This document shows, one piece after another, positions 45,117-54,910 of a stretch of 64,000 nt of DNA. A program made the position numbers and the translations under genes. The notes under the pieces were generated by a model. It made no database searches and was not told where the DNA came from. It saw only the letters and a program-made list of their open reading frames with translations. Location of the stretch: positions 35,013 through 99,012 of the forward strand of contig CALPMT020000012.1 of NCBI GenBank assembly GCA_943324745.2, given 5' to 3'. Every line of letters starts with the position of its first letter. Position 1 is the stretch's first letter. The stretch is from Chitinophaga pinensis (lineage in GTDB: Bacteria; Bacteroidota; Bacteroidia; Flavobacteriales_D; Crocinitomicaceae).

Positions 45117-46307
45117 ATGAATATTTTAAATTTAATCGGCAGAGCAAAAGAATTGTTTTTGGAAGATATTCATAACAATCAATCGGAATTAGCAAGAATT
45201 GTAGAAAACTCTTCTTTTTTAGTTATTGGTGGTGCTGGTTCTATCGGACAGGCTGTGACAAAGGAAATTTTTAAAAGAAATCCAAAAAAACTACACGTTG
45301 TTGATATTTCAGAAAATAATTTAGTAGAACTTGTTCGTGACATTAGGAGTTCATTCGGGTATATCGATGGTGATTTTCAAACTTTCGCTTTAGATATTGG
45401 TTCTTGGGAATATGATGCATTTATCAAAAAAGATGGAGAATTTGACTACGTTTTAAATTTATCTGCTTTAAAACATGTTCGAAGTGAAAAAGATCCATTT
45501 ACTTTGATGCGAATGATTGAAGTTAATATTCTTAATACAATAAAAACTATCGATCAATCTATAGAAAAAGGCGCAAAAAAATATTTCTGTGTTTCAACTG
45601 ACAAGGCTGCTAATCCAGTAAATATGATGGGGGCATCTAAAAGAATAATGGAACTATTTTTAATGAAAAAAAGTCAACAAATTACCATTTCGACAGCTAG
45701 ATTTGCCAATGTTGCATTTTCAGATGGTTCGCTTTTACATGGATTTAACCAACGAATTCAAAAAAGACAACCGATTGTAGCTCCGAATGATATAAAAAGA
45801 TATTTTGTGACTCCACAAGAATCTGGTGAACTATGTTTAATGAGCTGTATTTTTGGTGAAAATGGGGATATATTTTTCCCTAAATTAAGTGAACATTTAC
45901 ATCTCATAACTTTCGCTGAAATAGCAGAAAAGTATTTAAAAGCGTTAAATATTACTCCTAAAATCTGTCAAAACGAAGACGAAGCAAGAAAAATTGCAAA
46001 AAAAATGACCACTACGAATGAATGGCCATGTTTATTTGTAGCATCAGATACAACAGGTGAAAAAGATTTTGAAGAATTTTTTACCAAAAATGAAACGTTA
46101 GATTTAATTAAATTTAATAATCTAGGAATTATTAAAAATCATAATCGTGACGTAAATAATGAACTATTAAATCATTTTTTAAGTTCGATAAATGAATATA
46201 AGACTAATTTATCATGGTCTAAAGAGGAGATCGTATCTCTATTTCATGCTATGATTCCAGATTTTGGACACAAAGAAACAGGTAAATATTTAGACTCAAA
46301 AATGTAA
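45117..46307 (+). CDS. LegB-like nucleotide-GlcNAc 4,6-dehydratase
   Basis: The 396-aa polysaccharide-biosynthesis SDR has FLVIGGAGSIGQAVTKEIF (cofactor) and the 4,6-dehydratase signature VSTDKAANPVNMMGASKRIMEL, where Met replaces the usual Tyr of the SDR triad, as in FlaA1/PseB/LegB. ISTARFANVAFSDGS and the RYFVTPQESGELCLM region also match. It makes a 4-keto-6-deoxy amino sugar. The aminotransferase of the LegC type directly follows (4-base gap), and a PtmE-like gene two positions on suggests GDP-GlcNAc as a possible substrate; UDP-GlcNAc is the alternative. Confidence 0.85.
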   Translation: MNILNLIGRAKELFLEDIHNNQSELARIVENSSFLVIGGAGSIGQAVTKEIFKRNPKKLHVVDISENNLVELVRDIRSSFGYIDGDFQTFALDIGSWEYDAFIKKDGEFDYVLNLSALKHVRSEKDPFTLMRMIEVNILNTIKTIDQSIEKGAKKYFCVSTDKAANPVNMMGASKRIMELFLMKKSQQITISTARFANVAFSDGSLLHGFNQRIQKRQPIVAPNDIKRYFVTPQESGELCLMSCIFGENGDIFFPKLSEHLHLITFAEIAEKYLKALNITPKICQNEDEARKIAKKMTTTNEWPCLFVASDTTGEKDFEEFFTKNETLDLIKFNNLGIIKNHNRDVNNELLNHFLSSINEYKTNLSWSKEEIVSLFHAMIPDFGHKETGKYLDSKM

Positions 46308-46311
46308 TTGT

Positions 46312-47457
46312 ATGCTTCGTTTTGAAAAGGAAATTAATTTTATCAAAAATCATTTTGGAAATAAGGATTTCACGCCTTTGCATGAGCCTTGTTTTTCAGG
46401 AAATGAAAAAAAATACGTTTTAGAAACAATCGACTCAACTTTTGTTTCTTCTGTAGGAAAATTTGTTGATTTATTTGAAGATAAAATTAAAGCGTACACT
46501 GGAGCTAAGCATGCAATTGCTGTTGTGAATGGTACTTCTGCTTTACATATGAGTTTATTACTTGCTGGCGTAGAACAAAATAATCTTGTTATAACTCAAT
46601 CATTAAGTTTTATTGCTACATGTAATGCCATTTCATATTTAGGAGCTGAACCAGCATTTATAGATATTGACAGATCCAATTTAGGTTTATCAGTAAACGC
46701 ATTAGCAGAATTTCTTTCTGAGGTTGAGTTAAAAGATGGAAAACCGTTTCATATTCCTACGGGTAAAAAAATTGGAGCCTGTGTACCTATGCACACGTTT
46801 GGATTCCCTTTAGAAATTGATAAAATAGTTCAACTTTGTGATGAATTTAATATTCCTGTCATTGAAGATGCAGCAGAATCTTTAGGTTCAATTTATAAAG
46901 GAAAACATACAGGAACATTCGGATTGTTTGGAACTTATAGTTTTAACGGAAATAAAACAATCACCTGTGGTGGCGGAGGTATTATTGTAACAAATGATGA
47001 TAAATTAGGCATATTAGCGAAACATATTACTACACAAGCAAAAATCCCACATCGTTGGGAATACAAACATGATTATATCGGATATAATTATCGTTGTCCT
47101 AATTTAAATGCAGCATTAGCATGTGCACAAATAGAACAATTAGAAGTTTTTATCTCAAATAAAAGAGAGACTTCCTCAAAATATAAAGATTTATTTTCAG
47201 AATCAGAATCTATTGAATTTATAATTGAACCTCAATATGCTAGATCTAATTATTGGTTGAACGCAGTTTTATTAAAAGATACTGAATCTAGAGATCAATT
47301 TTTAACCGAATCAAACGATAATGGTGTGATGACAAGACCTGTATGGGGTTTATTGAGTAAAAACAAAATGTTTCAAAACTGTTATAAAAAATCATTAGTA
47401 ATAAGTGAAATGATTGAATCACGTTTAGTAAATATACCTAGTAGCGTAACAAAATGA
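46312..47457 (+). CDS. LegC-family sugar aminotransferase
   Basis: The 381-aa DegT/DnrJ/EryC1-family PLP enzyme starts FTPLHEPCFSGNEKKYV and has AVVNGTSALHMSLLLAGV, PVIEDAAESLGSIYKGKHTG and the PLP-lysine motif TYSFNGNKTITCGGGG (K in NGNK). HRWEYKHDYIGYNYRCPN-type residues near 268-285 are characteristic of LegC. It would place an amino group on C4 of the LegB product. Nonulosonate synthesis normally continues with NeuC/LegG, NeuB/LegI and a CMP-transferase, none of which is in this locus. It overlaps the next gene by 4 bases. Confidence 0.88.
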   Translation: MLRFEKEINFIKNHFGNKDFTPLHEPCFSGNEKKYVLETIDSTFVSSVGKFVDLFEDKIKAYTGAKHAIAVVNGTSALHMSLLLAGVEQNNLVITQSLSFIATCNAISYLGAEPAFIDIDRSNLGLSVNALAEFLSEVELKDGKPFHIPTGKKIGACVPMHTFGFPLEIDKIVQLCDEFNIPVIEDAAESLGSIYKGKHTGTFGLFGTYSFNGNKTITCGGGGIIVTNDDKLGILAKHITTQAKIPHRWEYKHDYIGYNYRCPNLNAALACAQIEQLEVFISNKRETSSKYKDLFSESESIEFIIEPQYARSNYWLNAVLLKDTESRDQFLTESNDNGVMTRPVWGLLSKNKMFQNCYKKSLVISEMIESRLVNIPSSVTK

Positions 47458-49172
47458 AAAATATACTTATTCTAGGTGCCGGTGGATTTGCAAAAGAAGT
47501 TCATTATTTAATTAGACAAATTGGTGGTTATAATATATTAGGTTTCATTCATGAAAAACCTAGAAGTTTACTTGTTTTTCATAATCAAGAATATATAGTT
47601 TACAATGAATTAGAAGCTCTCGAATTTGAACATGATACTTGTATTGCTATAGGAATAGGAGATCCATTAACTACAATTAAAGGAATAAAATATTTTTTAA
47701 ATAAATTTCAGTTTCCAAACTTAATTCATCCTTCAGTAATTGCAGATTGGGATAATATTACACTAGGAATAGGTAATATATTTACTGCAAAAGTAATGCT
47801 GACTACAAGTATTAATATCGGATCATTTAATGTATTCAATATTTCTTGTACGATTGGTCATGATACTTTAATCGGAAATTATAACGTTCTAAATCCACGA
47901 GTAAATATTTCGGGGGGAGTATTATTAGGGAATAATATTTTTATTGGTAGTAATGCAACTATTTTACAATATATAAAAATAGAAAACAATTCTGTTGTTG
48001 GTGCATCTAGTTTAGTTAATAAAGATGTTAATGAAGGAAAGATTGTTGCTGGTGTACCTGCTCGTCAAATTGAATCACATAAAAGAAAAATTACTCGTAC
48101 AATTGAACCCGTAAAAATATTAGCACTCGAAAATCAAATTGAATGGGAAAATTTATTAAATCAGTTTCCTGAAAAGTTTCAAGATATCTATTTTACTCCT
48201 GAATACTTAAAAATTCAAGAAAACGAGGGGTATGGCAAAGCATTTTGTTTTACGTTTAAAAAAGGAAATAATATAGCACTTTATCCATTTTTGAAAAATA
48301 CAATCTCAAGCGAGAAATTTAAACTAAATGAAAAATATTTTGATATTGAAACACCTTATGGTTATGGTGGTCCTATTTTAAATTCTGATAATCAAAAATT
48401 TACAGAAGATTTTTATGAAGCCTTTCATAAGTATTGTGTAGACTCAAATATAATAGCTGAATTTGTTAGATACCATCCTTTTTGTGAAAATTTTCCGAAT
48501 AAAAAATACATACCAAATTTTAAAGACAGAAATACTGTAATTATAAATCTTACAAAGAATTACTATGATATTTGGGAAAAAGAATATCATTCAAAAAATC
48601 GAAACATAATTCGTAAAGCACAAAATGGAGGTATGAAAATTCACATTATATCCCATCCATCACTAAAAGATATTGAAATTTTTAGTGAAATTTATTTAAA
48701 TACAATGAAGAAATTAAATGCAGATGAGTTTTATTTCTTTAGTTCAAAATATATACGAAATACATTTGTTAATTTATCAAAAAATACATATCTTTTTAAT
48801 GTTCTAAATAAAGAGAATGAAATTGTATGTACATCAATTTTTTTCCATTACCAAAATAACTTTCATTATCATCTATCTGCAAGAACAGAAAAATCAGACA
48901 ATACTGTTAATAATTTTTTAATTGATTCAGCAATTCAATTCGCTCAATCAATAGGTTGTTTAAAACTACATCTAGGCGGAGGAAGAACAAATCATGAAGA
49001 AGATACCTTATTAAAATTCAAACAAAGTTTTTCAAAAGAAAAAGGAGAATTTTACATAGGTAAAAAAATTCACAATGAAACCATTTATAATCATGTAATT
49101 AATGAATGGGAAACTCAATATCCTGATAAAAAAGAAGATCTAAAAAATATATTATTAAGATATAAATTCTAA
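47454..49172 (+). CDS. NeuD/PglD-like acyltransferase fused to a FemAB-type domain
   Basis: This 572-aa protein joins two families. Residues 1 to about 210 are a sialic-acid O-acetyltransferase/PglD-like unit: an N-terminal Rossmann-like ILILGAGGFAKEVHYLI and a left-handed beta-helix with the likely catalytic histidine H136 in CTIGHDTLIGNYN, ending AGVPARQI. Residues about 225-572 are GNAT-fold FemAB-like, with YFTPEYLKIQENEGYGKAF, YHSKNRNIIRKAQNGGMKI and KLHLGGGRTNHEEDTLLKF. The order after LegC suggests that the first half N-acetylates the new 4-amine and the second transfers an acyl or aminoacyl group; this is inference. Frame and spacing show no sequencing join. Confidence 0.82.
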   Translation: MKNILILGAGGFAKEVHYLIRQIGGYNILGFIHEKPRSLLVFHNQEYIVYNELEALEFEHDTCIAIGIGDPLTTIKGIKYFLNKFQFPNLIHPSVIADWDNITLGIGNIFTAKVMLTTSINIGSFNVFNISCTIGHDTLIGNYNVLNPRVNISGGVLLGNNIFIGSNATILQYIKIENNSVVGASSLVNKDVNEGKIVAGVPARQIESHKRKITRTIEPVKILALENQIEWENLLNQFPEKFQDIYFTPEYLKIQENEGYGKAFCFTFKKGNNIALYPFLKNTISSEKFKLNEKYFDIETPYGYGGPILNSDNQKFTEDFYEAFHKYCVDSNIIAEFVRYHPFCENFPNKKYIPNFKDRNTVIINLTKNYYDIWEKEYHSKNRNIIRKAQNGGMKIHIISHPSLKDIEIFSEIYLNTMKKLNADEFYFFSSKYIRNTFVNLSKNTYLFNVLNKENEIVCTSIFFHYQNNFHYHLSARTEKSDNTVNNFLIDSAIQFAQSIGCLKLHLGGGRTNHEEDTLLKFKQSFSKEKGEFYIGKKIHNETIYNHVINEWETQYPDKKEDLKNILLRYKF

Positions 49173-50233
49173 TGAAAATAACAGAAAAAATTAAATCCAT
49201 TACCATTAAACCATCAACCTCTTTGATTGATGCTTTAAAAAAAATGGACAGTAACGAATGTAAGTCTCTGTTAGTTACAACGAATGAAAATAAATTCGTC
49301 GGAGTACTTAGTATCGGCGATATTCAACGTGCCATTTTAGCTGGGATTTCATTAGAGAATGAAATAAAAGCAATATTAAGAAAAAAACCTACTATTGGCA
49401 ATAATGATTTAAATGAAAATCAAGTCAAAGAGTTGATGATACAAAGTAGACTTGAATTTCTACCAATTGTAGATTTGAATAATGAAATAAGTCTGATCTA
49501 TTTTTGGGATGAATTATTTTCATTAAAAAAACTTCCTCCTAAAAATACATTCAATGTACCTATTGTCATCATGGCAGGAGGATTTGGTACACGATTAAAA
49601 CCACTTACGAATGTTCTTCCAAAACCGTTGATTCCTATTGGTGAAACTACCATGTTAGAAGAAATTTTTAGTCGATTTAATCACTACGGATGCGATGATT
49701 TTTATATTTCTGTGAATTACAAAGCAGAATTAATTAAATATTATTTACAAAGTCAAAATTTACCTTATAAACTTTCCTATTTCCAAGAAGATAAACCAAT
49801 GGGAACTGCTGGGAGTTTATCGTTATTAAAAGGTAAATTAACAAAAACGTTTATTGTTCATAATTGTGATATACTAATCGATCAAGATTATTCTGAAATT
49901 ATTGATTACCATACAAGTAATCAGTTTGAAATTACATTAGTTGCTGTATTAAAATCTTATTCCATTCCTTATGGCACCATTGAAACAGGAATGAATGGTG
50001 AGTTGGTTTCCTTACAAGAAAAACCAGATATGACTTTTCAAATCAACAGTGGAATGTACATTTTAGAACCGCATCTTATGGATGAAATTCCTCAAGATGA
50101 ATTCTTTCATATTACGCATTTAATTGAAAAAGTTAAAAATAGAGGAGGAAAAGTTGGGGTCTTCCCTATTTCTGAAAATTCTTGGAAAGATATTGGTAAT
50201 TGGGATGAGTATCTTGCTAATTTTCAAAAATAA
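49172..50233 (+). CDS. PtmE-like sugar-1-phosphate nucleotidyltransferase with CBS pair
   Basis: The 353-aa protein has an N-terminal CBS pair (about 1-118, SLIDALKKMDSNECKSLLV and FVGVLSIGDIQRAIL) followed by a nucleotidyltransferase domain with the motif VIMAGGFGTRLKPLT and PKPLIPIGETTMLE. This is the architecture of PtmE, which forms GDP-glucosamine in Campylobacter legionaminic-acid synthesis. The nucleotide cannot be read from sequence. Together with LegB/LegC it would supply the substrate for the amino-sugar branch. The ATG overlaps the preceding stop by one base. Confidence 0.82.
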   Translation: MKITEKIKSITIKPSTSLIDALKKMDSNECKSLLVTTNENKFVGVLSIGDIQRAILAGISLENEIKAILRKKPTIGNNDLNENQVKELMIQSRLEFLPIVDLNNEISLIYFWDELFSLKKLPPKNTFNVPIVIMAGGFGTRLKPLTNVLPKPLIPIGETTMLEEIFSRFNHYGCDDFYISVNYKAELIKYYLQSQNLPYKLSYFQEDKPMGTAGSLSLLKGKLTKTFIVHNCDILIDQDYSEIIDYHTSNQFEITLVAVLKSYSIPYGTIETGMNGELVSLQEKPDMTFQINSGMYILEPHLMDEIPQDEFFHITHLIEKVKNRGGKVGVFPISENSWKDIGNWDEYLANFQK

Positions 50234-50235
50234 AT

Positions 50236-51534
50236 TTGGATAATTTGATTAAGAAAACGAATATATTATTAAAAAAAATATCGGAAAGTAAATTTTCTAA
50301 AGACACTATTTGGCTGATAGGTTCCCAAGGAATATTATTAGTATCTGGGTTGTTAGTTAATTTACTAATCGGGAAAGAACTTGGATCAAGTGAACTAGGG
50401 ATTTTTAATCAAGTATTAGGATATTATGCCATTTTATCTACTATTTTCTCTATTGGGCTAAATAATTCCATCATTAAAAAGATTTCCGCATTGTCTCAGA
50501 ATCAAGATATGTTTGAATATGAAAAGCAATTACTAAGTTCTAATTTTTTTCTAACTTTTCTTTTTTCCACATTATTTACCGTATTAGCTATAATAGTTAT
50601 TTATTATTTTCCTCAAATTATTAGTTCAAAAGAATTAGCTGAAGCATTAATAATCCCATTAATATCTCTTCCATTTTTTAATTTGAATAAAAATTTCATG
50701 GCTTATTATTCAGGTAAAAGAATGCAAAAACAATTCTCTATAGTTAGAAGTTTAAGATGGGTTTTAATCATTAGTTTTATTAGTGTATGTATCTCACTTA
50801 AACTTGATGTTCATTCAATTTTATATTCATTTCTATTTTCAGAGATAATACTAGTTTCGTATAGTACGTTCCAATTGAGAAAATTATTTACTTTAAATTT
50901 CAATAAAACTGTACTTAAAGATAATTTTAGTTTTGGATTTAAAAGCTTTTCAGCGGAATTGTTTGCAATATTTAATGATAAATTTGACATTCTAATTATT
51001 GGATATTTTTTAACAAATTCAGAAGTTGGAATATATAGTTTTTATATATTCTTTGCAAAATCACTCTATATTTTTCCAGGTATTCTTCAACAAAATATTA
51101 ACCCTATTATTTCCAAATATCATAGTGAAAATAACTTGTTAGAACTTCAAAATAAATTTAACAAGATTCGAAAAGTAAATCTAATAGTTCTATTAATTCA
51201 ATCTATTGCTGTGATTATTATGTATTTAATAATAGTACATTTTTTCAAAGCGGATTTCAAAAATAGTATTCATCTTTTGGTAATATCTATGATTGGAATT
51301 TTTCCATCTGCTCTTATTTCTTGGAGCGGTGCAATTTTAGTGATGATTGGCAAATTGAAAGAAAATATCATTCGTACTTTTTCTATAATGGCGATTTCTC
51401 TAACCTTAACTGTTATTTTTTCTTATTTTTACGGACTTTTAGGCGCTACATTAGCCGTGTCTATTAGTTCTTTTTTAAGTTTTATAATGATGAATTCTTT
51501 TGTTAGAAGATTAGTCGGTTTAAAAATTGTTTAA
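50236..51534 (+). CDS. Wzx-like oligosaccharide flippase
   Basis: The 432-aa protein uses a TTG start at 50236, 2 bases after the preceding stop. About 12 hydrophobic helices are spread evenly, with an N-terminal KDTIWLIGSQGILLVSG and ELGSSELGIFNQVLGYYAI that are typical of the MATE/polysaccharide-export superfamily. It would flip the lipid-linked repeat unit from the cytoplasmic to the periplasmic face. There is no recognisable substrate motif. Codon use is very AT-rich. It is followed by a glycosyltransferase-like gene (1-base overlap). Confidence 0.85.
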   Translation: MDNLIKKTNILLKKISESKFSKDTIWLIGSQGILLVSGLLVNLLIGKELGSSELGIFNQVLGYYAILSTIFSIGLNNSIIKKISALSQNQDMFEYEKQLLSSNFFLTFLFSTLFTVLAIIVIYYFPQIISSKELAEALIIPLISLPFFNLNKNFMAYYSGKRMQKQFSIVRSLRWVLIISFISVCISLKLDVHSILYSFLFSEIILVSYSTFQLRKLFTLNFNKTVLKDNFSFGFKSFSAELFAIFNDKFDILIIGYFLTNSEVGIYSFYIFFAKSLYIFPGILQQNINPIISKYHSENNLLELQNKFNKIRKVNLIVLLIQSIAVIIMYLIIVHFFKADFKNSIHLLVISMIGIFPSALISWSGAILVMIGKLKENIIRTFSIMAISLTLTVIFSYFYGLLGATLAVSISSFLSFIMMNSFVRRLVGLKIV

Positions 51535-52694
51535 TGAAAAAAGTATTAATATTTGCAAGATCTAACAGTCCATTTAAAACGGTGAGAAGAGATCATGATT
51601 ATATAATTTCTAATTTAATCGATCTTGGCTATTCTATTGATATTTATGATCCAAAGCAACGAATTTTGATGGATCTTGAAACTAAAACAATTCATTCTTA
51701 TAACCTATTTCCATCCATTTTTTATAAACTTAAAATAAATATTTTTCTGAATTTTTTAAGTTTAATCTATTTCTCTCGTAAAAACAAAAACAAATACAAT
51801 ATTGTTCAAATCAACTACTTAAGGGAAGAATATCTAGTCATTCCTAAATTAATTAATAATATAGGAGATAAGTTAGTTATCTGTCTTTTTGGTTCTGATA
51901 TAAACCATAGAACAATTATAAAAAATAACTTCACAAAGATTTACGATAAAGCAGATGCAATTATTGCTTCCACTTTAAATTTTGCTAAAACAGCAAATAG
52001 TTATGTAAAAGAGAATATTATTTTAAATAAATTAAATGTATTATTATTACCACAGGATCATTTTAAGTACTACAGTGATTTTACATTTGAAAATAAAACA
52101 GAAAGTAAGCTAAAATTGAATTATCCTTTAGATAAAATAATTGTAGTTCTTGGAACAAATTCAACTGAAAATGAACAGCACGAGAAAATGATCGAAGAAG
52201 TAAAAAAAATTCCAGATTTATCTCGATTTCATTTTATTATTAATTTATCTAATAGGTTAAATACTGTTTTAGAACGTGAAAGAAATATTGAAGAATTGTT
52301 AAAAAGAGAATTTAAGTCCATTTCCTATTCTATTAATATACGATTTCTATCGTATGAGGAAATGGCTTTAGTACGCCATGCAACCGATATTTTCGTAAAC
52401 ATGCGTAAAATTGATCAACTTGCAGTATCCTTAATGGAAAGTAATTTAGGCTATGCAAATGTAATAACAGGAAAATGGTTGCCTTATATTGATTATACAT
52501 CCGAGGTGAAAACAACCTTAATCGATTCCATAGAGGATCTTTCGAGTTCTATTAATATCATTGCAAATTCTATTGATTCAGAAAATAATATAAAAATTTT
52601 ACAAGAAAACAGAAAGAAAGTTATAGAAAAGTATGATAGTAATGTCATTAATGATTGGTTGAATTTTTACAAAAAACTAAGCGTTGAAAACTAA
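51534..52694 (+). CDS. GT-B-type glycosyltransferase, family uncertain
   Basis: The 386-aa protein has the two-domain GT-B look: an N-terminal KVLIFARSNSPFKTVRRDHD, a central IICLFGSDI-like VICLFGSDINH, ADAIIASTLNFAKTA, and a C-terminal sugar-nucleotide half with IIVVLGTNSTENEQHEKMIE and AVSLMESNLGYANVITGKW. Families GT4 and WecF-like GT56 are both possible. It should add one sugar to the lipid-linked repeat. It overlaps the following polymerase gene, whose TTG start lies 11 bases inside it. Confidence 0.7.
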   Translation: MKKVLIFARSNSPFKTVRRDHDYIISNLIDLGYSIDIYDPKQRILMDLETKTIHSYNLFPSIFYKLKINIFLNFLSLIYFSRKNKNKYNIVQINYLREEYLVIPKLINNIGDKLVICLFGSDINHRTIIKNNFTKIYDKADAIIASTLNFAKTANSYVKENIILNKLNVLLLPQDHFKYYSDFTFENKTESKLKLNYPLDKIIVVLGTNSTENEQHEKMIEEVKKIPDLSRFHFIINLSNRLNTVLERERNIEELLKREFKSISYSINIRFLSYEEMALVRHATDIFVNMRKIDQLAVSLMESNLGYANVITGKWLPYIDYTSEVKTTLIDSIEDLSSSINIIANSIDSENNIKILQENRKKVIEKYDSNVINDWLNFYKKLSVEN

Positions 52695-53931
52695 AATTCC
52701 AACTATTATTAAACTAACTTTTATTGTAATTTTTTTAAATACAGTAATTGAATCTTTTCTTTTGTTTACAGAAGATAGAACATTAATTATTTCCATTCAG
52801 TTGTTGCTAAACGGCATATTATTCTATCGTTTTTTCATATTATCCAAATCAAATATTCAAAAACCAAAAATCGCTATTTTAACATTTACTATTTTAGTCT
52901 ATTTTATCGTACTTTCTTTTTTAAGTTCAGATATAATAGTGACTTTTAACTATTTAATTAAATTTATAATTCCATTTTTTTATATTTTTATTGGATATAA
53001 TATTTTAATTAAACCAGATTATATAAGTTATTTTATTAGGAAAACCTGGCTTTTTCTGGCTTATTTTTCCATATATATAATTGTAGTAAATGTACTAGGT
53101 ATAGGAGAATCATTATATAAAGGTGGAATTAAAATGGGGTTTTATTCATTGAATGGTCTCTATGTCCCTACTTTTTCAATTATTATAATAATATTCAATC
53201 TTAAAATTGTTACAAATAAAATTGAAAGGTATCTCTCAATAGCTTTTTCCATAATTGCCATTATTATTTTAATTCTTTTACTTAAAAGAACACTCTTAAT
53301 CTTAATTTTAGTCGCTTTTATTTTATATTTTTTCAAGAAAATTAGTTTAGTTCGAATTCTTCGAATTACATTATTCTCCATTTTATTTTTAGTGATTTTT
53401 TCTAATTTTTCCTATTTATTGCAAGATAGTATCGCTTCTCGTAAAGGAAGATTCGAGAAAGAATACGATGTTACTAACGAAGGTCGATTTGTAGAAAATA
53501 TTAAAGTATACTCTCTAATGAAAGATTCTCCTTTTAAATTATTATTTGGTACTGGTGAGGTATTTAATGACAGAAAGTTCTTAAGTAAATCTTTTGAAGT
53601 TGAACGAGAAGCGCATAACTCCTTTATTCGAATTTTTTGGAATGGTGGGTTTGTGGGGCTACTTCTTTTCTTATCTTTCTATTACAAACAATTTATAGAT
53701 ATTTTTAAAAATTTTCACATTGCAAAAAAACGTAAGAATCTCTTTTTAGTAAACTTATATTATTTTGGATGTGTTTTCATTATACTTCGCTTTTTTAATG
53801 ATTTTAGTTCCGGTATTACTTATTTAGGTTACAATGCTTTTTCCTATTTATTAATTGGCGGAATAATACGTATGGGAAAAGAATTCAGAATTAATCTAAT
53901 AAAAGAAAAGAATGTTACAATTTCAGATTAA
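52684..53931 (+). CDS. Wzy-like O-antigen polymerase
   Basis: The 415-aa protein has about 11 hydrophobic helices and a large loop (about 240-310) with FGTGEVFNDR and AHNSFIRIFWNGGFVGLLL, the REAHNSF-type motif of O-antigen ligase/polymerase proteins. It would polymerise repeat units in the periplasm. The start is a TTG at 52684 inside the previous gene; an internal ATG is not obviously better. Its extremely AT-rich composition is usual for wzy genes. Confidence 0.75.
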   Translation: MKTKIPTIIKLTFIVIFLNTVIESFLLFTEDRTLIISIQLLLNGILFYRFFILSKSNIQKPKIAILTFTILVYFIVLSFLSSDIIVTFNYLIKFIIPFFYIFIGYNILIKPDYISYFIRKTWLFLAYFSIYIIVVNVLGIGESLYKGGIKMGFYSLNGLYVPTFSIIIIIFNLKIVTNKIERYLSIAFSIIAIIILILLLKRTLLILILVAFILYFFKKISLVRILRITLFSILFLVIFSNFSYLLQDSIASRKGRFEKEYDVTNEGRFVENIKVYSLMKDSPFKLLFGTGEVFNDRKFLSKSFEVEREAHNSFIRIFWNGGFVGLLLFLSFYYKQFIDIFKNFHIAKKRKNLFLVNLYYFGCVFIILRFFNDFSSGITYLGYNAFSYLLIGGIIRMGKEFRINLIKEKNVTISD

Positions 53932-54910
53932 CAAGTTTACGCAAGAAAGTTCAACTTTATTTCTTGAAAAGAATCAATTCTCGACTCCTTTTCAATCTAT
54001 TGATTTTTATGAATTTATAAATAACAATAAAAATCAACAAGCATTTATATATAGTTACTCGAATGATAAGCAAACACTTGCTTCTTGTTTAGTAACCTTA
54101 CAAAAGGAAAGTGGCATAAAAGGATTTTTCTCCAAACGCGCGATAATTTATGGAGGTCCTCTTTTATCAGATGACAACGTAATTAATAAACAGTTTTTAA
54201 CTCTACTTACAAATGAGTTGAAAAACAAAGTTATCTATATAGAAACACGTAATTTTATAGATTACGCTGGTCAAAAATCAGTTTTTAATTCTTTGAATTG
54301 GGAATATCTTCCCTATTTAAATTTTCAATTAGAATTTAAAGATGCGACTTTAGATGAATTAATCGCAGCAATGAAATACAATCGAAGACGAGAAATTAAA
54401 CAAAGTCTAAATGAAAATGCGATTTATTCTGAAGCACAAAACGAAGATGATATTAATAAGCTTTATCTTATATTACAAGAGCTTTATGCTACAAGAGTAA
54501 ATGTACCTTTACCTCCTGTAGCATATTTTATAAATTTATTTCATTCTAAATTGGGTAAAGTTTTTGTTGTAAAACATAATGGGATAATTATAGGTGGGGC
54601 ATTTTGTATTTTTAAAGAAAATCAATTTATTTACACTTTATATTATTGCGGAATAAGGGATTATCATAAAAAAATATTTCCAACACACCTTGCGATAATA
54701 GCAGCAATGGAATTTGGAATAAATAACAAATTGAAGGGGATCGATTTCATGGGAGCAGGCAAAGTTGGTGAAGAATATGGAGTGCGTAAATACAAGTCTG
54801 AATTTGGAGGTCAATTAGTTGAGCATGGAAGATTTCTTAAAATAACAAATCCATTTTTGTATAATTTAGGTAAATTCGCACTCAATCAATTAAAAAGATT
54901 TAAAAAATGA
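53912..54910 (+). CDS. FemAB/GNAT-fold acyltransferase-like protein
   Basis: The 332-aa protein resembles FemAB/FemX-like transferases: FQSIDFYEFINNN near the start, KYNRRREIKQSLNENAIY (basic helix), YATRVNVPLPPVAYFI and a C-terminal GIDFMGAGKVGEEYGVRKYK core. Family members move aminoacyl or acyl groups to cell-wall or polysaccharide amines. A second such domain is fused to NeuD at 47454-49172, so two amide-forming steps may exist here. It starts inside the polymerase gene (20-base overlap) and overlaps the DUF354 gene by 4. Confidence 0.75.
   Translation: MLQFQINKFTQESSTLFLEKNQFSTPFQSIDFYEFINNNKNQQAFIYSYSNDKQTLASCLVTLQKESGIKGFFSKRAIIYGGPLLSDDNVINKQFLTLLTNELKNKVIYIETRNFIDYAGQKSVFNSLNWEYLPYLNFQLEFKDATLDELIAAMKYNRRREIKQSLNENAIYSEAQNEDDINKLYLILQELYATRVNVPLPPVAYFINLFHSKLGKVFVVKHNGIIIGGAFCIFKENQFIYTLYYCGIRDYHKKIFPTHLAIIAAMEFGINNKLKGIDFMGAGKVGEEYGVRKYKSEFGGQLVEHGRFLKITNPFLYNLGKFALNQLKRFKK

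Noticed and set aside
47454..49172. Fusion protein as two genes with a missed stop
   Set aside because: There is no internal stop or restart signal near the join (about residue 212-225), and the frame reads smoothly through both domains.
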